A stretch of 33,512 nt of DNA from an uncultured Oscillospiraceae bacterium (GTDB lineage Bacteria; Bacillota; Clostridia; Oscillospirales; Ruminococcaceae), in the NCBI GenBank assembly GCA_900539695.1, contig UQDG01000025.1, positions 1 through 33,512 on the forward strand, in the 5' to 3' direction. Shown piece after piece: positions 1 through 8,080 of the stretch (positions within the stretch are counted from its first letter, which is position 1; each line of letters begins with the position of its first letter). The notes under the pieces are model-generated. The model was not told the origin of the DNA. It ran no database searches and saw nothing but the letters and a program-made list of their open reading frames with translations. Both the position numbers and the translations under genes were made by a program.

Positions 1-809
1 TCAAGTATGGCTACCTGACCAACTTCAAGATCGAGAACATGCACGAGCAGTTCCTGGCCCGCCAGAAGCAGGCCAAGGGCTTGGAGAAGCAGGCCGAGGC
101 CGAAGAAAAGAAGGACAGTGAGTTCACCTACGCTGCCGTTGACCCCGAGCGCGAGTACGGCTTTGTGGCTGTGGCCGCCGGCGAGGGCCTGAAGAATGTG
201 TTTGCCGACCTGGGCGTTGACGCTGTCGTCAGCGGCGGCCAGACGATGAACCCCTCCACCGAGGACATCCTGGCGGCGATCCAGAGCGTACCGGCCAAGA
301 CTGTGCTGGTCCTGCCCAACAACAAGAATATCATCATGGCGTCCGAGCAGGCACAGAAGCTGGCCGACCGTAAGGTCATCGTGCTGCCCACCCGCACCGT
401 GCCCCAGGGCATGACCGCCATGCTGAACTTTGACCCCGAGCTGAAGCCCGAGGAGAACGCCGTTGGCATGATGCAGGCTGCTGACCATGTGAGCACCGGC
501 CTGATCACCTATGCCGCCCGTGACAGCGAGTTTGACGGCAAGCCCATCAAGAAGGGTGAGATCATGGCGCTGGAGAACGGCAAGATCGTAGCCACCGGCA
601 CCGACATCGTCAAGATGACCTATCGTCTGGCCCGTTCGATGAAGAAGAAGGACAGCCAGTTCATCACCGTGATCTCCGGCTGCGATGTCAGCGACGAGGA
701 CGCTGAAAAGACCACCGAGATGGTGCGCACCAAGTGCGGCAGCAGTGTCGAGGTCAGCCACATCAGCGGCGGCCAGCCGGTTTACTACTACATGATCAGT
801 GTGGAGTAA
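1..809 (+). CDS. fakA: Fatty acid kinase FakA-type (DAK2/YloV) protein, C-terminal part
   Basis: This is the 3' part of a gene that begins before the window; the reading frame enters at base 3 with KYGYLTNFKIEN. The visible ~268 residues match the C-terminal half of YloV/FakA proteins: a middle segment ending in a charged linker (EAEEKKDSEF), then a DegV-like domain with GGQTMNPSTEDILAAI, the VLVLPNNKNI stretch and the IPTRTVPQG-like stretch (here LPTRTVPQGM). FakA binds ATP through an N-terminal DAK2 domain (outside the window) and phosphorylates fatty acids presented by a FakB partner; that is family knowledge. No FakB gene is visible. In Bacillus the yloV gene lies near recG, and recG follows here after two inserted small genes, which supports the call. 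A clear terminator follows at 829. Confidence 0.88.
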   Translation, partial: KYGYLTNFKIENMHEQFLARQKQAKGLEKQAEAEEKKDSEFTYAAVDPEREYGFVAVAAGEGLKNVFADLGVDAVVSGGQTMNPSTEDILAAIQSVPAKTVLVLPNNKNIIMASEQAQKLADRKVIVLPTRTVPQGMTAMLNFDPELKPEENAVGMMQAADHVSTGLITYAARDSEFDGKPIKKGEIMALENGKIVATGTDIVKMTYRLARSMKKKDSQFITVISGCDVSDEDAEKTTEMVRTKCGSSVEVSHISGGQPVYYYMISVE

Positions 810-828
810 TTGACGTTATAACATTGGA

Positions 829-867
829 AAAAGGCGAATTTGGGGTGAGACCGAGTTCGCCTTTTTT
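829..867 (+). terminator. Rho-independent terminator of fakA
   Basis: An AAAAGGCGAA arm (829-838) pairs with TTCGCCTTTT (855-864) and is followed by a T run. It sits 20 bp after the fakA stop, so fakA is probably not co-transcribed with the genes that follow. Confidence 0.85.
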
Positions 868-1141
868 GGTATATCTTTGTTATTGATTTTTGCTTGCGGC
901 TGCTGTTCCGCGCCACCCTGCGGCGCTCACTCGCTTTAACGGCATATTGCCTTTATGTGTTCCGTTTGGAGACCCAAAAGGAACCGAAAAGATCCCCGCT
1001 ACTTCCGATAGCGCGGGAGGTCCGGCTTAGGGGCTGCTTGCCCCTAAGTACCGGCGGCGACTGCTGCGGTTTCCATTTTTTCAAAAAGCAATCCACAGAA
1101 AATCGTTGGTCCTATGTATCAAATAGTAAGGAGCGAGCCGA
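868..1141. other. Intergenic stretch with three consecutive hairpins
   Basis: No convincing gene lies here. An open frame at 894-1166 has no ribosome binding site and an odd Arg/Cys/Leu-rich translation. What is visible is secondary structure: GTTCCGTTTGG (959-969) against CCAAAAGGAAC (974-984) with one mismatch, CGCTA against TAGCG around 997-1013, and TTAGGGG (1027-1033) against CCCCTAA (1041-1047) framed by CCGG on both sides (1022-1025 and 1051-1054). The spacing suggests a structured repeat or untranslated RNA rather than a decayed gene. No matching second copy of the whole block was found in the window. Confidence 0.45.
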
Positions 1142-1852
1142 ATGGAAAAGCGATACGGCATCTTGATACTTGGCACTTTTGCCTGTGCCGCATGTTTCCT
1201 GTTATCCGACTGCGCAGGGCCAGCTGCGGAACAGTCATCCGTTCAGCCACCCTATGACGGGCAGACCCAGGATGCCGATGTCTTTATCGACATGCCGAAC
1301 CTGCGCCAGTATGGCGGCTACACCTGCGGGACCACCTGCGTGCAGATGGTGATGAACTGGCTGGACCCATACCAGGCCGATTGGAACCTTACCGCCTATG
1401 AGGAAGAACTTGGCACCAACGAGGAAGCCGGAACCCCGCCAGGCAGCATTGTCAGCTTTTTTGAGGAAAACAGCGTAACCGTCACGGCAAAGGAGAACCG
1501 AACCACGCCAGAACTGGCTTCGGCTCTGTACCAGGGGCACCCTGTGCTGCTCTGCATTCAGGCATGGGCCGCGGCAGAGGATGGCTACAACACCCAAAAT
1601 TCCGATGATGCGGACACCTATTTGGCCGAGGGGCACTGGGTCATCTGTGTCGGCTACCAGAAGCAGGAGCTGGGTTATGTATTTTACTTTAACGATCCGG
1701 CGTGCGTTGGCTATTGCATGATGAGTGAGCAGGATTTGAACAACCGCTGGATCGATATGGATACTGAGGGAAATGTTTACGACCACTACGGCATTGAAAT
1801 CACTGCGGACGGAACGAGTTATAACCCCGATGGGGTGTTTTATCTGGAATAG
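1142..1852 (+). CDS. Secreted C39-like cysteine peptidase, possible lipoprotein
   Basis: A 236-residue protein with an N-terminal hydrophobic segment (residues 6-21) ending in LLSDC, a poor lipobox because Asp precedes Cys24; it is exported either as a lipoprotein or by an ordinary signal peptide. The mature part has the papain-like C39 peptidase layout: Q56, then the active-site Cys62 in YTCGTTC, His165 in EGHWVICVGY and Asp185 in FNDPA. C39-like domains cleave peptides such as bacteriocin leaders or act on surface proteins; the substrate here is unknown and no bacteriocin or ABC exporter is adjacent. The start is set by AAGGAG about 9 bases upstream. It sits between fakA and recG, which usually lie close together, so it looks like an insertion. 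A small membrane protein gene follows 14 bp later and may be its partner. Confidence 0.75.
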   Translation: MEKRYGILILGTFACAACFLLSDCAGPAAEQSSVQPPYDGQTQDADVFIDMPNLRQYGGYTCGTTCVQMVMNWLDPYQADWNLTAYEEELGTNEEAGTPPGSIVSFFEENSVTVTAKENRTTPELASALYQGHPVLLCIQAWAAAEDGYNTQNSDDADTYLAEGHWVICVGYQKQELGYVFYFNDPACVGYCMMSEQDLNNRWIDMDTEGNVYDHYGIEITADGTSYNPDGVFYLE

Positions 1853-1866
1853 GAAGTATTTTCAAT

Positions 1867-2106
1867 ATGAAACCATCATCTAAAGCAGTCATGATTGGAT
1901 GTATCAGCTTTTTTGTTTTCTTATATGGAAATCTTCTATTCGGTGGACTTGTTGGGTCACTGATTCCTAGTGGAGATGACTTTATAAACTCTTATTTTTA
2001 CCCACTTTATACAGCAGTCACACTGTTAATCTCTCTCATTATTTCCTGCACATACTTGATTCTCAAAAAAATCAATCTGCTTTTAGACAAAATAGAAGAA
2101 AAATAA
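1867..2106 (+). CDS. Small two-helix membrane protein, function unknown
   Basis: A 79-residue protein not recognised as a named family. Two strongly hydrophobic segments, about residues 7-32 and 45-67, are joined by a short polar loop (PSGDDFINSY), and the C terminus (KKINLLLDKIEEK) is charged and amphipathic. Its base composition is clearly more AT-rich than the neighbours, which suggests recent acquisition. The start is preceded by AGGAAG with about nine bases of spacing, a usable but weaker site. It begins 14 bp after the C39-like peptidase gene and probably shares its transcript; an immunity or anchoring role for that peptidase is possible but is only a guess. Confidence 0.6.
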   Translation: MKPSSKAVMIGCISFFVFLYGNLLFGGLVGSLIPSGDDFINSYFYPLYTAVTLLISLIISCTYLILKKINLLLDKIEEK

Positions 2107-2205
2107 ACTTGTGTTTCGAAAATCGGAAGTTGTGAGGAAAAGGTGAATGAAAAGGCGAATGGAGCAAAAAAAGTAAAAATCCGATTTTGATTAAAAGTTC
2201 TTTGC

Positions 2206-2229
2206 CCCGCTTTCTTTCAAGAAAGCGGG
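2206..2229 (+). promoter_or_regulatory. Perfect 10-bp hairpin in the recG leader
   Basis: CCCGCTTTCT (2206-2215) pairs perfectly with AGAAAGCGGG (2220-2229) around a TTCA loop. The recG ribosome binding site starts four to five bases later. There is no T run on the plus strand, so it is better read as an mRNA 5' structure or stabiliser than as a terminator. Confidence 0.5.
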
Positions 2230-2246
2230 AAGAAAGGAGGTCCCGT

Positions 2247-4289
2247 ATGGCGATGATCGACAGTTCTATCCAATATTTAAAGGGCGTCGGCCCGGCGTTT
2301 GCTAAAAAGTTTGAAAAGCTCGGCGTTACCACCATCCGGGAGCTGCTTTTGTGCTACCCCCGCAAATACATTGACTACACCAAGCCCTACACCGTAGTCA
2401 GCGCACCTTACGACGTGGACAGCTGTGTCCGTGCCACCGTGCTGCAAAAAGAACCGGTCCGCCGCATCAAGGGCGGGCGGGCGCTGGTGCGGGTGCTGGC
2501 CGCGGATGACTCCGGCGTACTGGGGCTGTCCTGGTTCAACACGCCCTACGTGGCCGATAAACTCATCATCGGCCAGACCTACTACTTCGAGGGCCGTATC
2601 GGCGGCACCATGACCCGCCGTGAACTGTTGCACCCGCTGGTGCGCACCGAGGCGCAAGTGGCTACCAGCCCCTTTGTGGCCGTCTACCCCGGCACCGAGG
2701 GCCTGCCCGCCGCACGGCAAGCCGCCTACGCCCACGCGGCGCTGCAATACGTGGACGAGCTGGCCGACCCGCTGCCGCCGGAGCTGCTGACCCGCTACCG
2801 CATGCCCACCAAGGCCCAGGCCGTGCGCAGTATCCACGCCCCGCAAAGCGCCGAGGACCTGGCCGGGGCGCGCCGCCGCCTGATCTTTGAAGAGCTGTAC
2901 ATGCTCCAGATCGGCATCTTTTTGCTGCGCAGCCACGGTCGGCGCAAGACCAGCGCACCAATGCACGAGATGGACCTTGCCCCGTTCTGGGGCAGCCTGC
3001 CCTATGCGCCCACCGGCGCACAAAAGCGCTCTGCCGAGGAAATTGTGCACGACCTGTGCGGTGAGGTGCCGATGAACCGCCTGCTGCAGGGTGATGTCGG
3101 CAGCGGCAAAACGCTGGTGGCTGCGGCGGCCATCTGGTTTGCCGCGCAAAACGGCTGGCAGAGCGCCATGCTGGCTCCCACCGAAATCCTGGCCCGGCAG
3201 CATGCCGCTACACTGGCCGACCGGCTGGAACCCTTCGGCGTCAACGTCACGCTGCTGGTGGGCGGCATGAAAGCCAAAGAGAAAAAGGTCGCGCTGGAAG
3301 CCATTGCCGACGGCCGCGCCGGGCTGGTGGTAGGCACCCACGCGGTGCTGACCGATTCGGTCGAGTTCAAAAACCTGGGCCTGGCCATCGTGGACGAGCA
3401 GCACCGCTTCGGCGTGCGGCAGCGCGGCCTGCTGGCAGGCAAGGCGCAAAGCCCCCACCTGCTGGTGATGAGCGCCACGCCCATCCCGCGCACGCTGGGC
3501 CTGCTGATGTACGGCGATTTGGACATCTCGGTGCTGGACGAACTGCCGCCCGGCCGCAAGCCCATCAAGACCTGGTTCATCACCGGCAAAAAGCGGCGGG
3601 ACATGTACGGCTTTATTGAAAAGCAGCTTGCCGCGGGGCATCAGGCCTACGTGGTCTGCCCGGCCATCGAGGAAAACGAGATGGCCGCAGATATGCAGGC
3701 CGTCAAAAAATATTACACCGAGACCGTCTGCCCGCTGCTGCCCAACCGGCGCATCGGCCTGCTGCACGGCAAGATGAAGCCTAAAGAAAAAGACGAAGTG
3801 ATGCTGAAATTTAAGGCGGGGGAACTGGACGTGCTGGTCTCCACCACTGTTATCGAGGTCGGCGTCGATGTGCCCAACGCTACAGTTATGGTCATCGAAA
3901 ACGCCGAGCGGTTCGGTCTGTCGGCGCTGCATCAGCTCCGCGGACGTGTCGGGCGCGGAGCGGCGGATTCCTGCTGCATCCTGATTTCCGACAACGAGAA
4001 CGACGCCGTTAAAGAGCGGCTACGTTTCCTGTGCCACACGTCAGACGGTTTTGCCGTGGCAAAATATGATCTTGAAAACCGCGGCCCCGGTGATTTCTTC
4101 GGCTCGGCCCAGCACGGCCTGCCCACGCTGCGGGTGGCGGACCTGGTGCAGGATACCCGCACGCTGAAAGTGGCCCAGGAGGAAGCCAAAGCCCTGCTGG
4201 CGGTTGACCCAAATCTCGCCATGCCGCAGCACCGCGCCCTGTCCGATGAGGTGGACCGCCTGTTTGCCACCGCTGGTGCGATGAACTGA
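2247..4289 (+). CDS. recG: ATP-dependent DNA helicase RecG
   Basis: A 680-residue protein of normal RecG length. RecG reverses stalled replication forks and branch-migrates Holliday junctions. The N-terminal wedge/OB region (about residues 1-260) is followed by a superfamily 2 helicase core with Walker A GDVGSGKT (282-289), a DEQH box (383-386), the SATPIPRTLGLLMYGDLD segment typical of RecG/Mfd, and motif VI QLRGRVGRG (from 563). An in-frame ATG lies 60 bases upstream at 2187, but the start at 2247 has AAAGGAGG six bases before it and gives the family's usual N terminus (helix then YLKGVGPAFAKKFEKLG). Its position downstream of fakA is the Bacillus-like order. Confidence 0.97.
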   Translation: MAMIDSSIQYLKGVGPAFAKKFEKLGVTTIRELLLCYPRKYIDYTKPYTVVSAPYDVDSCVRATVLQKEPVRRIKGGRALVRVLAADDSGVLGLSWFNTPYVADKLIIGQTYYFEGRIGGTMTRRELLHPLVRTEAQVATSPFVAVYPGTEGLPAARQAAYAHAALQYVDELADPLPPELLTRYRMPTKAQAVRSIHAPQSAEDLAGARRRLIFEELYMLQIGIFLLRSHGRRKTSAPMHEMDLAPFWGSLPYAPTGAQKRSAEEIVHDLCGEVPMNRLLQGDVGSGKTLVAAAAIWFAAQNGWQSAMLAPTEILARQHAATLADRLEPFGVNVTLLVGGMKAKEKKVALEAIADGRAGLVVGTHAVLTDSVEFKNLGLAIVDEQHRFGVRQRGLLAGKAQSPHLLVMSATPIPRTLGLLMYGDLDISVLDELPPGRKPIKTWFITGKKRRDMYGFIEKQLAAGHQAYVVCPAIEENEMAADMQAVKKYYTETVCPLLPNRRIGLLHGKMKPKEKDEVMLKFKAGELDVLVSTTVIEVGVDVPNATVMVIENAERFGLSALHQLRGRVGRGAADSCCILISDNENDAVKERLRFLCHTSDGFAVAKYDLENRGPGDFFGSAQHGLPTLRVADLVQDTRTLKVAQEEAKALLAVDPNLAMPQHRALSDEVDRLFATAGAMN

Positions 4290-4314
4290 TTGTAAAAATC
4301 CCGGTTCACACCCT

Positions 4315-4342
4315 TTTATTTTCCCTTTCAATTTGCTATACT
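4315..4342 (+). promoter_or_regulatory. Promoter of the D,D-carboxypeptidase gene
   Basis: An extended -10 element TGcTATACT (hexamer 4337-4342) with a weak TTTATT at the -35 position (4315-4320, 16-bp spacer). It lies between recG and the next start codon. Confidence 0.5.
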
Positions 4343-4370
4343 AATACCGTATATCAACCAAAAGGAAACC

Positions 4371-5729
4371 ATGCCTATGAAAAGATTCTGCGCGGTGCTG
4401 TGCGCCTTTGTGCTGGTGATCGTGCTGGGACTGCCGGTGGCGGCTGAGGGAATCAACGGCTCGGCGGCGGATATTGCGCCCGACATCATGGCCCCTGCGG
4501 CCTACGTGGTCAACCTGGATACCAATATCGTGGTCTACGAGAAAAACAGCGAGACCCCGCTGCAGGCCGCAAGCCTGACCAAGATGATGACCACCCTGCT
4601 GCTGCTGGAGAACTATCAGGACCAGCTGGACACCATCAGCGTGACGGCCCCCAGTTATATCTACGACCTGATTTGGGAGAAGACGACCAACGCCTCCACG
4701 GCGGACATCCGTAAGGGTGAGACCCAGACCCTGCGCAACCTGATGTACGCCATGATGCTGCCCAGCGCCAACGAGGCCGCCTACATTGTGGCCGACTATA
4801 TGGGCGGCGGCAGCATTGATAACTTTGTGGCGATGATGAACGAGGAAGCCGCCCGCATCGGCTGCACCGGCACTACCTTTGCCGACCCCTGCGGTCTGGA
4901 TACCAACAACGTCACCACTGCCCGCGATGCCTACCTGATCCTGCGGGCACTGACATCCTACGACATCTTTGCCACGGTCGTGTCCACCCCCAGCTACGAT
5001 ATGGGCACCAACGACCGCTACACTACCCCCGGGACCTATGTGATCCAGAACACGGACAAAATGCTGAACGAAGGCAGCGCCTACTACCGCAGCTATGTGC
5101 GCGGCGGCAAGACCGGCAGCCTGGGCGAGTGGCAGAACTTCGCGGGCTGGCACACCCAGGACGGCATCAGCTACATCAGCGTGGTACTCAACGTGCCCTA
5201 TGAGGCCGACCCCGATCAGGCCCGCCCGGCTCTGTACGAGACCGCCCAGCTGATGGACGTCATCTTCGATTCCTTCACCATCGCGGCGGCGCTGGACCCC
5301 ACCCAGCCCATCACCGAGATCCCGGTGGATTACGCCACCCAGTCCGATACGGTCATGCTTTACCCCACGGACAATATGATGACCCTGCTGCCCAAGGAGG
5401 GCGGCGCTGCCCTGACCGAGCAGACCTTCAACCTGCCCAAAAGCATTGCGGCCCCCGTCAGGCAGGGGGATGTGGTCGGCACCGTTACGCTGACCATTGA
5501 GGGCGAAGTCATCGGTACGACGGACCTGATCGCCGGCAGCGATGTGGCCCGCAACCAGGTGCTGTACACCATCGCCCGCGTGGGCGAGTTCTTCTCCAGC
5601 ACCTATTTTAAAGTTGTTGTTATGCTTACGATGATCGTCGTGGCTGTGTACGCCTTCCTGTTCGTTCTGGCAGCATTGGGCGTGCTGAAGCCAATTGAAA
5701 AATCATCGAAGAAGCGTACAAATAAGTAA
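4371..5729 (+). CDS. D-alanyl-D-alanine carboxypeptidase (DacF/PBP5 type)
   Basis: A 452-residue low-molecular-weight penicillin-binding protein (peptidase S11) that trims the terminal D-Ala from peptidoglycan stem peptides outside the cell. A signal peptide spans residues 1-25 (cleavage near PVAAEG). Active-site motifs are all present: SLTK (Ser68, Lys71), SAN (132-134) and KTG (247-249). A C-terminal domain follows, and a membrane helix near residues 415-440 (VVVMLTMIVVAVYAFLFVLA) ends in a basic tail, so the protein is anchored at its C terminus. Two starts are possible: ATG at 4371 is only four bases from AAAGGA, while ATG at 4377 (MKRFCAV) has ten bases; the difference is two residues. 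The nicotinate phosphoribosyltransferase gene follows after 21 bp. Confidence 0.92.
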   Translation: MPMKRFCAVLCAFVLVIVLGLPVAAEGINGSAADIAPDIMAPAAYVVNLDTNIVVYEKNSETPLQAASLTKMMTTLLLLENYQDQLDTISVTAPSYIYDLIWEKTTNASTADIRKGETQTLRNLMYAMMLPSANEAAYIVADYMGGGSIDNFVAMMNEEAARIGCTGTTFADPCGLDTNNVTTARDAYLILRALTSYDIFATVVSTPSYDMGTNDRYTTPGTYVIQNTDKMLNEGSAYYRSYVRGGKTGSLGEWQNFAGWHTQDGISYISVVLNVPYEADPDQARPALYETAQLMDVIFDSFTIAAALDPTQPITEIPVDYATQSDTVMLYPTDNMMTLLPKEGGAALTEQTFNLPKSIAAPVRQGDVVGTVTLTIEGEVIGTTDLIAGSDVARNQVLYTIARVGEFFSSTYFKVVVMLTMIVVAVYAFLFVLAALGVLKPIEKSSKKRTNK

Positions 5730-5750
5730 AAACCTCAGGAGGAGTTATCC

Positions 5751-7196
5751 ATGTTAGACGTAAAGCGCAACCTTACGACCATGACAGATTTCTACGAGCT
5801 GACCATGTCAGCCGGCTACCTGGATGAGGGGTATGTGGACAAGATCGCCGTCTTTGATATGTTCTTCCGCCGCGTGCCCGATGGCGGCGGCTACGCCATT
5901 ATGGCTGGTCTGCAGCAGTTCATCGACGCCGTGGACCACCTGAAATTCACCCAGGAGGACATCGACTATCTGCGCACCACCGGCGCATTCAATGAGAAAT
6001 TCCTGAACTACCTGGCCAACTTCAAGCTGCACTGCAACATCTGGGCCATCGAGGAAGGCATGCCGATCTTCCCGCAGGAGCCTATCGTTACCGTGGAAGG
6101 CCCGGCTATTGAGTGCCAGCTGCTGGAGACCCTGCTGCTGGTCACCTTCAACCACCAGTGCCTGATCGCCACCAAAGCCAACCGCATCGTGCGTTCTGCC
6201 GCCGGCCGCCCGGTCATGGAGTTCGGCGCCCGCCGTGCCCAGGGCTATGACGCCGCCTACTTCGGCGCCCGCGCCTCCTACATCGGTGGCTGCGGCTCCA
6301 CCTCCTGCGTGATGGCCGCCCGCGACTTCGGCATCCCGGCCTCCGGCACCATGGCCCACAGCTGGGTGCAGATGTTCCCCACCGAGTACGATGCCTTCAA
6401 GAAATACGCCGAGATGTACCCCGATGCCTGCGTGCTGCTGGTGGATACCTACAACGTGCTGCGCCACGGTGTGCCCGATGCCATCAAGGTGTTCGACGAG
6501 GTCCTCAAGCCCATGGGCAAGCGCCCCAAGGGCATCCGCATCGACAGCGGCGATATTGCCTACCTGTCCAAGAAGGCCCGCAAGATGCTGGATGAGGCCG
6601 GTTACCCCGACTGCACCATCTGCGCCTCCAACAGCCTGGATGAGTACATTGTCCGCGATCTGATCCTGCAGGGTGCCCGCGTGGACAGCTTCGGCATCGG
6701 CGAGAACATGATCACCGCCAAGAGCGACCCCGTCTTTGGCGGCGTGTACAAGCTGGCCGCTGTGAAAGAGGACGACGGCAGCTACACCCCCAAGATGAAG
6801 CTGTCTGAATCTGCTGAGAAGATGACCATTCCCTGCCTGAAGAAAGTCTGGCGTATCTACGACCAGGACGGCAAGGCCATGGCTGACCTCATCACGACGG
6901 CTGACGAGCAGGTCGAGACCCAGCACGGTATCACCCTGTTTGACCCCATCGAGACCTGGAAAGAGTGCACCTACGTCAACTGCACTGCCCGCTGCCTGTC
7001 CACCCCGATTTATGAGAACGGCAAGCGCGTCTACCAGTCCCCGAGTCTGAACGACATCAAGAAGTTCTGCAAGGCTCAGGTCAACACCCTGTGGGACGAG
7101 GTCAAGCGCTTCGAGAATCCGCACCGCTACTACGTTGACCTCAGCCAAAAGCTGTGGGATACCCGCAGCGCCCTGCTGAAGAAACTGTCCAAGTAA
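5751..7196 (+). CDS. pncB: Nicotinate phosphoribosyltransferase
   Basis: A 481-residue cytosolic enzyme of NAD salvage that joins nicotinate to PRPP, forming nicotinate mononucleotide with ATP hydrolysis. Recognisable family segments include TDFYELTMSAGY at the N terminus, FGARRAQG (158-165), GCGSTSCV, GTMAHSWVQMF with the phospho-accepting His203, and the PRPP-binding RIDSGDIAYLSKKAR region. Length and order of segments fit the Firmicutes type. A strong CAGGAGGAG site lies eight bases before the ATG. No terminator separates it from the preceding carboxypeptidase gene, so both may share a transcript; a terminator follows at 7220. Confidence 0.96.
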   Translation: MLDVKRNLTTMTDFYELTMSAGYLDEGYVDKIAVFDMFFRRVPDGGGYAIMAGLQQFIDAVDHLKFTQEDIDYLRTTGAFNEKFLNYLANFKLHCNIWAIEEGMPIFPQEPIVTVEGPAIECQLLETLLLVTFNHQCLIATKANRIVRSAAGRPVMEFGARRAQGYDAAYFGARASYIGGCGSTSCVMAARDFGIPASGTMAHSWVQMFPTEYDAFKKYAEMYPDACVLLVDTYNVLRHGVPDAIKVFDEVLKPMGKRPKGIRIDSGDIAYLSKKARKMLDEAGYPDCTICASNSLDEYIVRDLILQGARVDSFGIGENMITAKSDPVFGGVYKLAAVKEDDGSYTPKMKLSESAEKMTIPCLKKVWRIYDQDGKAMADLITTADEQVETQHGITLFDPIETWKECTYVNCTARCLSTPIYENGKRVYQSPSLNDIKKFCKAQVNTLWDEVKRFENPHRYYVDLSQKLWDTRSALLKKLSK

Positions 7197-7219
7197 AACA
7201 TTACAAATTGGTTACAACG

Positions 7220-7258
7220 CACCCCTTCCGCACATACTATGGCGGGAGGGGTGTTTTT
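7220..7258 (+). terminator. Terminator of pncB merged with the next gene's ribosome binding site
   Basis: CACCCCTTCCGC (7220-7231) pairs with GCGGGAGGGGTG (7242-7253) over 12 positions with one T-G wobble, followed by five Ts. The start codon of the next gene is the very next base, and its only purine-rich ribosome binding sequence (GGGAGGGG) is in the 3' arm. Confidence 0.85.
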
Positions 7259-7669
7259 ATGTTAGAGTCGATCATATTGTTTGCCCTGGGCGGGGCCGGG
7301 TATCAGGCCATCGAGCTTGCCTGGCGGGGCACCACCCATTGGACAATGTTTGCCGCAGGCGGGGCATGCCTTTGCCTTTTGCAGCAATTGGCCCGGCGGC
7401 GCAGCCTGCCGTTGGGGGCAGCGGCGTTATGCGGCGCTGCAGCCGCCAGCGGGGTAGAGCTGGGCGTGGGCCTGGCCTGCCGCTACCTTTTGCACCTGGC
7501 CGTGTGGGACTACAGCGCCCTGTGGGGCAACGTAGCCGGGTTGGTCTGTCCGCTGTACAGCTTTTACTGGTTCTTGCTTTGCTTTTGGGTGCTGCTGGTG
7601 CTGCGCGGGGCCGAAAATTTGACTGAAAGACCGCTTTATCGTATCACAAAATGGGCTGCCGAGCCTTAA
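7259..7669 (+). CDS. CmpB-like putative ABC transporter permease family membrane protein
   Basis: A 136-residue integral membrane protein with about four hydrophobic segments. The stretch WDYSALWGNVAGLVCPLYSF followed by YWFLLCFW resembles the conserved WDYS...G..C..fS..W signature of the family annotated as putative ABC transporter permease (ABC_trans_CmpB). No ATPase subunit is nearby and these proteins have no proven transport role. The ATG at 7259 is chosen because GGGAGGGG precedes it and a membrane helix follows directly; upstream in-frame codons fall inside pncB. The start abuts the T run of the pncB terminator, so translation from read-through RNA would meet a closed ribosome binding site. 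No separate promoter was seen. Confidence 0.6.
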   Translation: MLESIILFALGGAGYQAIELAWRGTTHWTMFAAGGACLCLLQQLARRRSLPLGAAALCGAAAASGVELGVGLACRYLLHLAVWDYSALWGNVAGLVCPLYSFYWFLLCFWVLLVLRGAENLTERPLYRITKWAAEP

Positions 7670-7748
7670 AGTCCAAATTATGGTACTTGCCATCCTGTAT
7701 AATGGAAGCATAACAAAGCTCAACCAAACAGGAAAGGCGGTACACATC

Positions 7749-7862
7749 ATGACGCAGCAGTTTCGTTACGTAGCAGGCCACATCGAGGTCTATTCTGAGT
7801 ACGGCGAGTTCCTTTTCTCGGCCGATACCATGCAGGAAGCATGGGAGGAACTGTCCGCGTAA
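7749..7862 (+). CDS. 37-residue small protein of unknown function
   Basis: A short gene beginning MTQQFRYVAGHIEVYSEYGE. The start has AGGAAAGG about 12 bases upstream, and a TATAAT hexamer at 7698-7703 would place a transcription start about 40 bases before the ATG (no good -35 seen). The peptide has no membrane segment; the second half (FLFSADTMQEAWEEL) predicts an acidic amphipathic helix. Alternating hydrophobic and polar residues in the first half suggest a beta-hairpin followed by the helix. Similar tiny proteins with an FSADTM-like stretch may occur in related gut clostridia, but that is from memory and unverified. Function unknown. Confidence 0.55.
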   Translation: MTQQFRYVAGHIEVYSEYGEFLFSADTMQEAWEELSA

Positions 7863-7950
7863 TGCGTACAGATGCAACCCAAAAATATACAACATGCCGA
7901 AATAGTTTAAAATATACAAATAACTTTTGTAAGTTTGTACAAAATGCAAC

Positions 7951-7979
7951 TTGCAAAAGACGGACGTATCGCATATAAT
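7951..7979 (+). promoter_or_regulatory. Consensus sigma-A promoter for the 46-codon gene
   Basis: TTGCAA (7951-7956), a 17-bp spacer and TATAAT (7974-7979). Transcription would start near 7986, giving a leader of about 95 bases before the ATG at 8081. Confidence 0.75.
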
Positions 7980-7997
7980 AAAGACAGAAAAAGAAAA

Positions 7998-8048
7998 GCG
8001 ATACCGCCAAGGCGAACAGCCCGCAGCAGCGGCATCGCCCCCCAAAAA
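7998..8048 (+). promoter_or_regulatory. Structured leader hairpin before the 46-codon gene
   Basis: GCGATACCGC (7998-8007) pairs with GCGGCATCGC (8039-8048) with a single A/C mismatch; the inner part is GC-rich. It occupies most of the leader between the promoter and the ribosome binding site at 8064-8073. Confidence 0.5.
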
Positions 8049-8080
8049 GACCCGCCAATAACGGAAAGGAGATGGGTTGT

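Noticed and set aside
894..1166. 90-codon open frame after fakA
   Set aside because: No ribosome binding site, unusual composition, overlaps the hairpin block and the next gene's start; read as non-coding.
2277..3932. 551-codon open frame on the minus strand opposite recG
   Set aside because: GC-rich shadow of recG with His/Gln/Gly-rich translation and no start signal. The same applies to other long antisense frames (5808-7148, 15449-16600, 22299-24434, 19453-21000).
7998..8048. Riboswitch in the leader of the 46-codon gene
   Set aside because: A hairpin is present, but no known aptamer core is recognisable and the downstream gene gives no ligand clue.
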